Assembly: GCA_020441345.1 (NCBI GenBank)
Contig: JAGRMK010000239.1
Span: forward strand, 1-5,476
Origin: Paracoccaceae bacterium
GTDB lineage: Bacteria; Pseudomonadota; Alphaproteobacteria; Rhodobacterales; Rhodobacteraceae
Length of the DNA: 5,476 nucleotides
Direction of reading: 5' to 3'
Positions within the stretch are counted from its first letter, which is position 1. Each line of letters starts with the position of its first letter. Positions 4,686 to 5,476 of the stretch are shown piece by piece. Under the pieces are notes generated by a model. That model was not told where the DNA came from. It saw nothing but the letters and a program-made list of their open reading frames with translations, and did no database searches. A program made the translations under genes and the position numbers.

Positions 4686-5476
4686 TTAGTGGAACGCATC
4701 CGTGCGTTCGCTTGCCAGCGACAGAAGATGCTCGCCATAGGCACTTTTCTTGAGCGGAGCGGCCATGCGAACCAGGTCATCGGCACCGATCCACCCCTGG
4801 CGAAAGGCGATTTCCTCGGGGCAGCCAGTCTGCAACCCTTGCCGGCTTTGCAAGGTGCGCACGAAATTGCCCGCATCCAGAAGACTGCCATGCGTCCCGG
4901 TATCGAGCCAGGCATAGCCTCGCCCCATGCGCTTGATGTCCAGCGCCCCCTCGTTGAGATAGCTTTGCAACAGATCCACGATCTCGACTTCGCCGCGAGG
5001 CGACGGCTTGATCGCGCGCGCGCGCTCGGGGGCCGTGCCATCCACGAAATAAAGCCCTGTCACCGCGAAATGCGACGGCGGATTTGCCGGTTTCTCGACG
5101 ATCTCGGTCACTTGACCCGTGGCGTCGAACGCCGCCACGCCATAGCGTTCCGGGTCGGCCACCCGGTAGCCGAACACCGTGCCCCCGACCGTGCGCGCGT
5201 TGGCATCGGCCAGCAGCTCGGGCAGGCCGTGGCCAAAAAAGATGTTGTCGCCCAGCACCATGACCGACGGAGCCCCGGCCAGAAAGTCCTCGGCAAGGAC
5301 AAAGGCCTGCGCCAGCCCGTCGGGCGAGGGCTGCACGATATAGGTAAACCTGAGGCCCCATTGCGCGCCGTCGCCCAGCACGCGGCGGAACTGGTCCTGG
5401 TCGTGGGGCGTGGTGATGATCGCGATTTCGCGCACCCCGGCCAGCATCAGAACCGACAGCGGATAATAGATCATCG
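4686..5476 (-). CDS. rmlA: Glucose-1-phosphate thymidylyltransferase (N-terminus off the window)
   Basis: Cytosolic enzyme joining glucose 1-phosphate and dTTP to give dTDP-glucose and pyrophosphate, the first step toward dTDP-L-rhamnose and related surface sugars. The visible 262 residues start at MIYYPLSVLMLAG. About 30-35 residues, including the GGxGTRLxP nucleotide-binding loop, lie beyond the right edge, and the partial first codon ends in CG, as expected for the Pro of KPMIYYP. Motifs in fragment numbering: QPSPDGLAQA (48-57), LGDNIF with the metal-binding D76 (74-79), PERYGV (108-113), EKP (127-129), VTGLYF (138-143), RGEVEIVD (160-167), WLDTGTH with D191 (189-195) and CPEEIAFR (218-225). 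The C-terminus is complete and of normal length. RGE-E-I-V-D has Val where Thr is common, a mild change. Other rml genes would be expected upstream, to the right of the window. The next gene is a catabolic-type dehydrogenase, so rmlA probably ends its cluster. Confidence 0.95.
   Translation of the reverse strand, partial: MIYYPLSVLMLAGVREIAIITTPHDQDQFRRVLGDGAQWGLRFTYIVQPSPDGLAQAFVLAEDFLAGAPSVMVLGDNIFFGHGLPELLADANARTVGGTVFGYRVADPERYGVAAFDATGQVTEIVEKPANPPSHFAVTGLYFVDGTAPERARAIKPSPRGEVEIVDLLQSYLNEGALDIKRMGRGYAWLDTGTHGSLLDAGNFVRTLQSRQGLQTGCPEEIAFRQGWIGADDLVRMAAPLKKSAYGEHLLSLASERTDAFH

Noticed and set aside
5013..5025. 13-nt alternating CG run inside rmlA
   Set aside because: It encodes an ordinary Arg-Ala-Arg-Ala stretch within an intact frame. 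Possible Z-DNA or slippage potential, but no sign of a role.

Overview
This is GC-rich DNA, and every gene I can support reads on the minus strand. Protein style, GC bias at third codon positions and the twin-arginine solute-binding protein suggest an alphaproteobacterium, probably of the Rhodobacteraceae/Roseobacter type. That placement is inference from sequence character, not from a phylogenetic marker.

In transcription order (right to left), the window holds five genes. The first is most of rmlA, glucose-1-phosphate thymidylyltransferase (dTDP-rhamnose branch), whose N-terminus lies beyond the right edge. After a 99-bp gap comes a complete zinc-dependent, probably NAD-linked, medium-chain alcohol dehydrogenase. 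It overlaps by 4 nt (ATGA) a complete enolase-superfamily (mandelate racemase/muconate lactonizing enzyme-like) protein. A 276-bp intergenic region follows, then a complete family 5 (peptide/opine/nickel/oligosaccharide-type) ABC transporter solute-binding protein with a Tat signal. After a 130-bp spacer come the first 71 complete codons of a DppB-type ABC permease that runs off the left edge.

The dehydrogenase, enolase-type enzyme and importer look like a small catabolic locus: import an oxygenated organic compound, oxidise it, then dehydrate or isomerise it. The substrate cannot be read from the sequence. rmlA probably belongs to a neighbouring surface-polysaccharide cluster and marks its end.

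The two most notable points are these. First, the enolase-type protein keeps both catalytic histidines and two metal-binding glutamates at the expected spacing, but has Gly where the first metal-ligand Asp should be and Ala where the Asp of the His-Asp dyad should be. Second, the non-coding gaps contain well-formed hairpins. Two lie in tandem between the binding-protein and permease genes, including a perfect 11-bp stem with a 4-nt loop. One bulged GC-rich hairpin lies just after the enolase-type gene. I see no RNA genes, CRISPR arrays, insertion sequences or clear signs of horizontal transfer.
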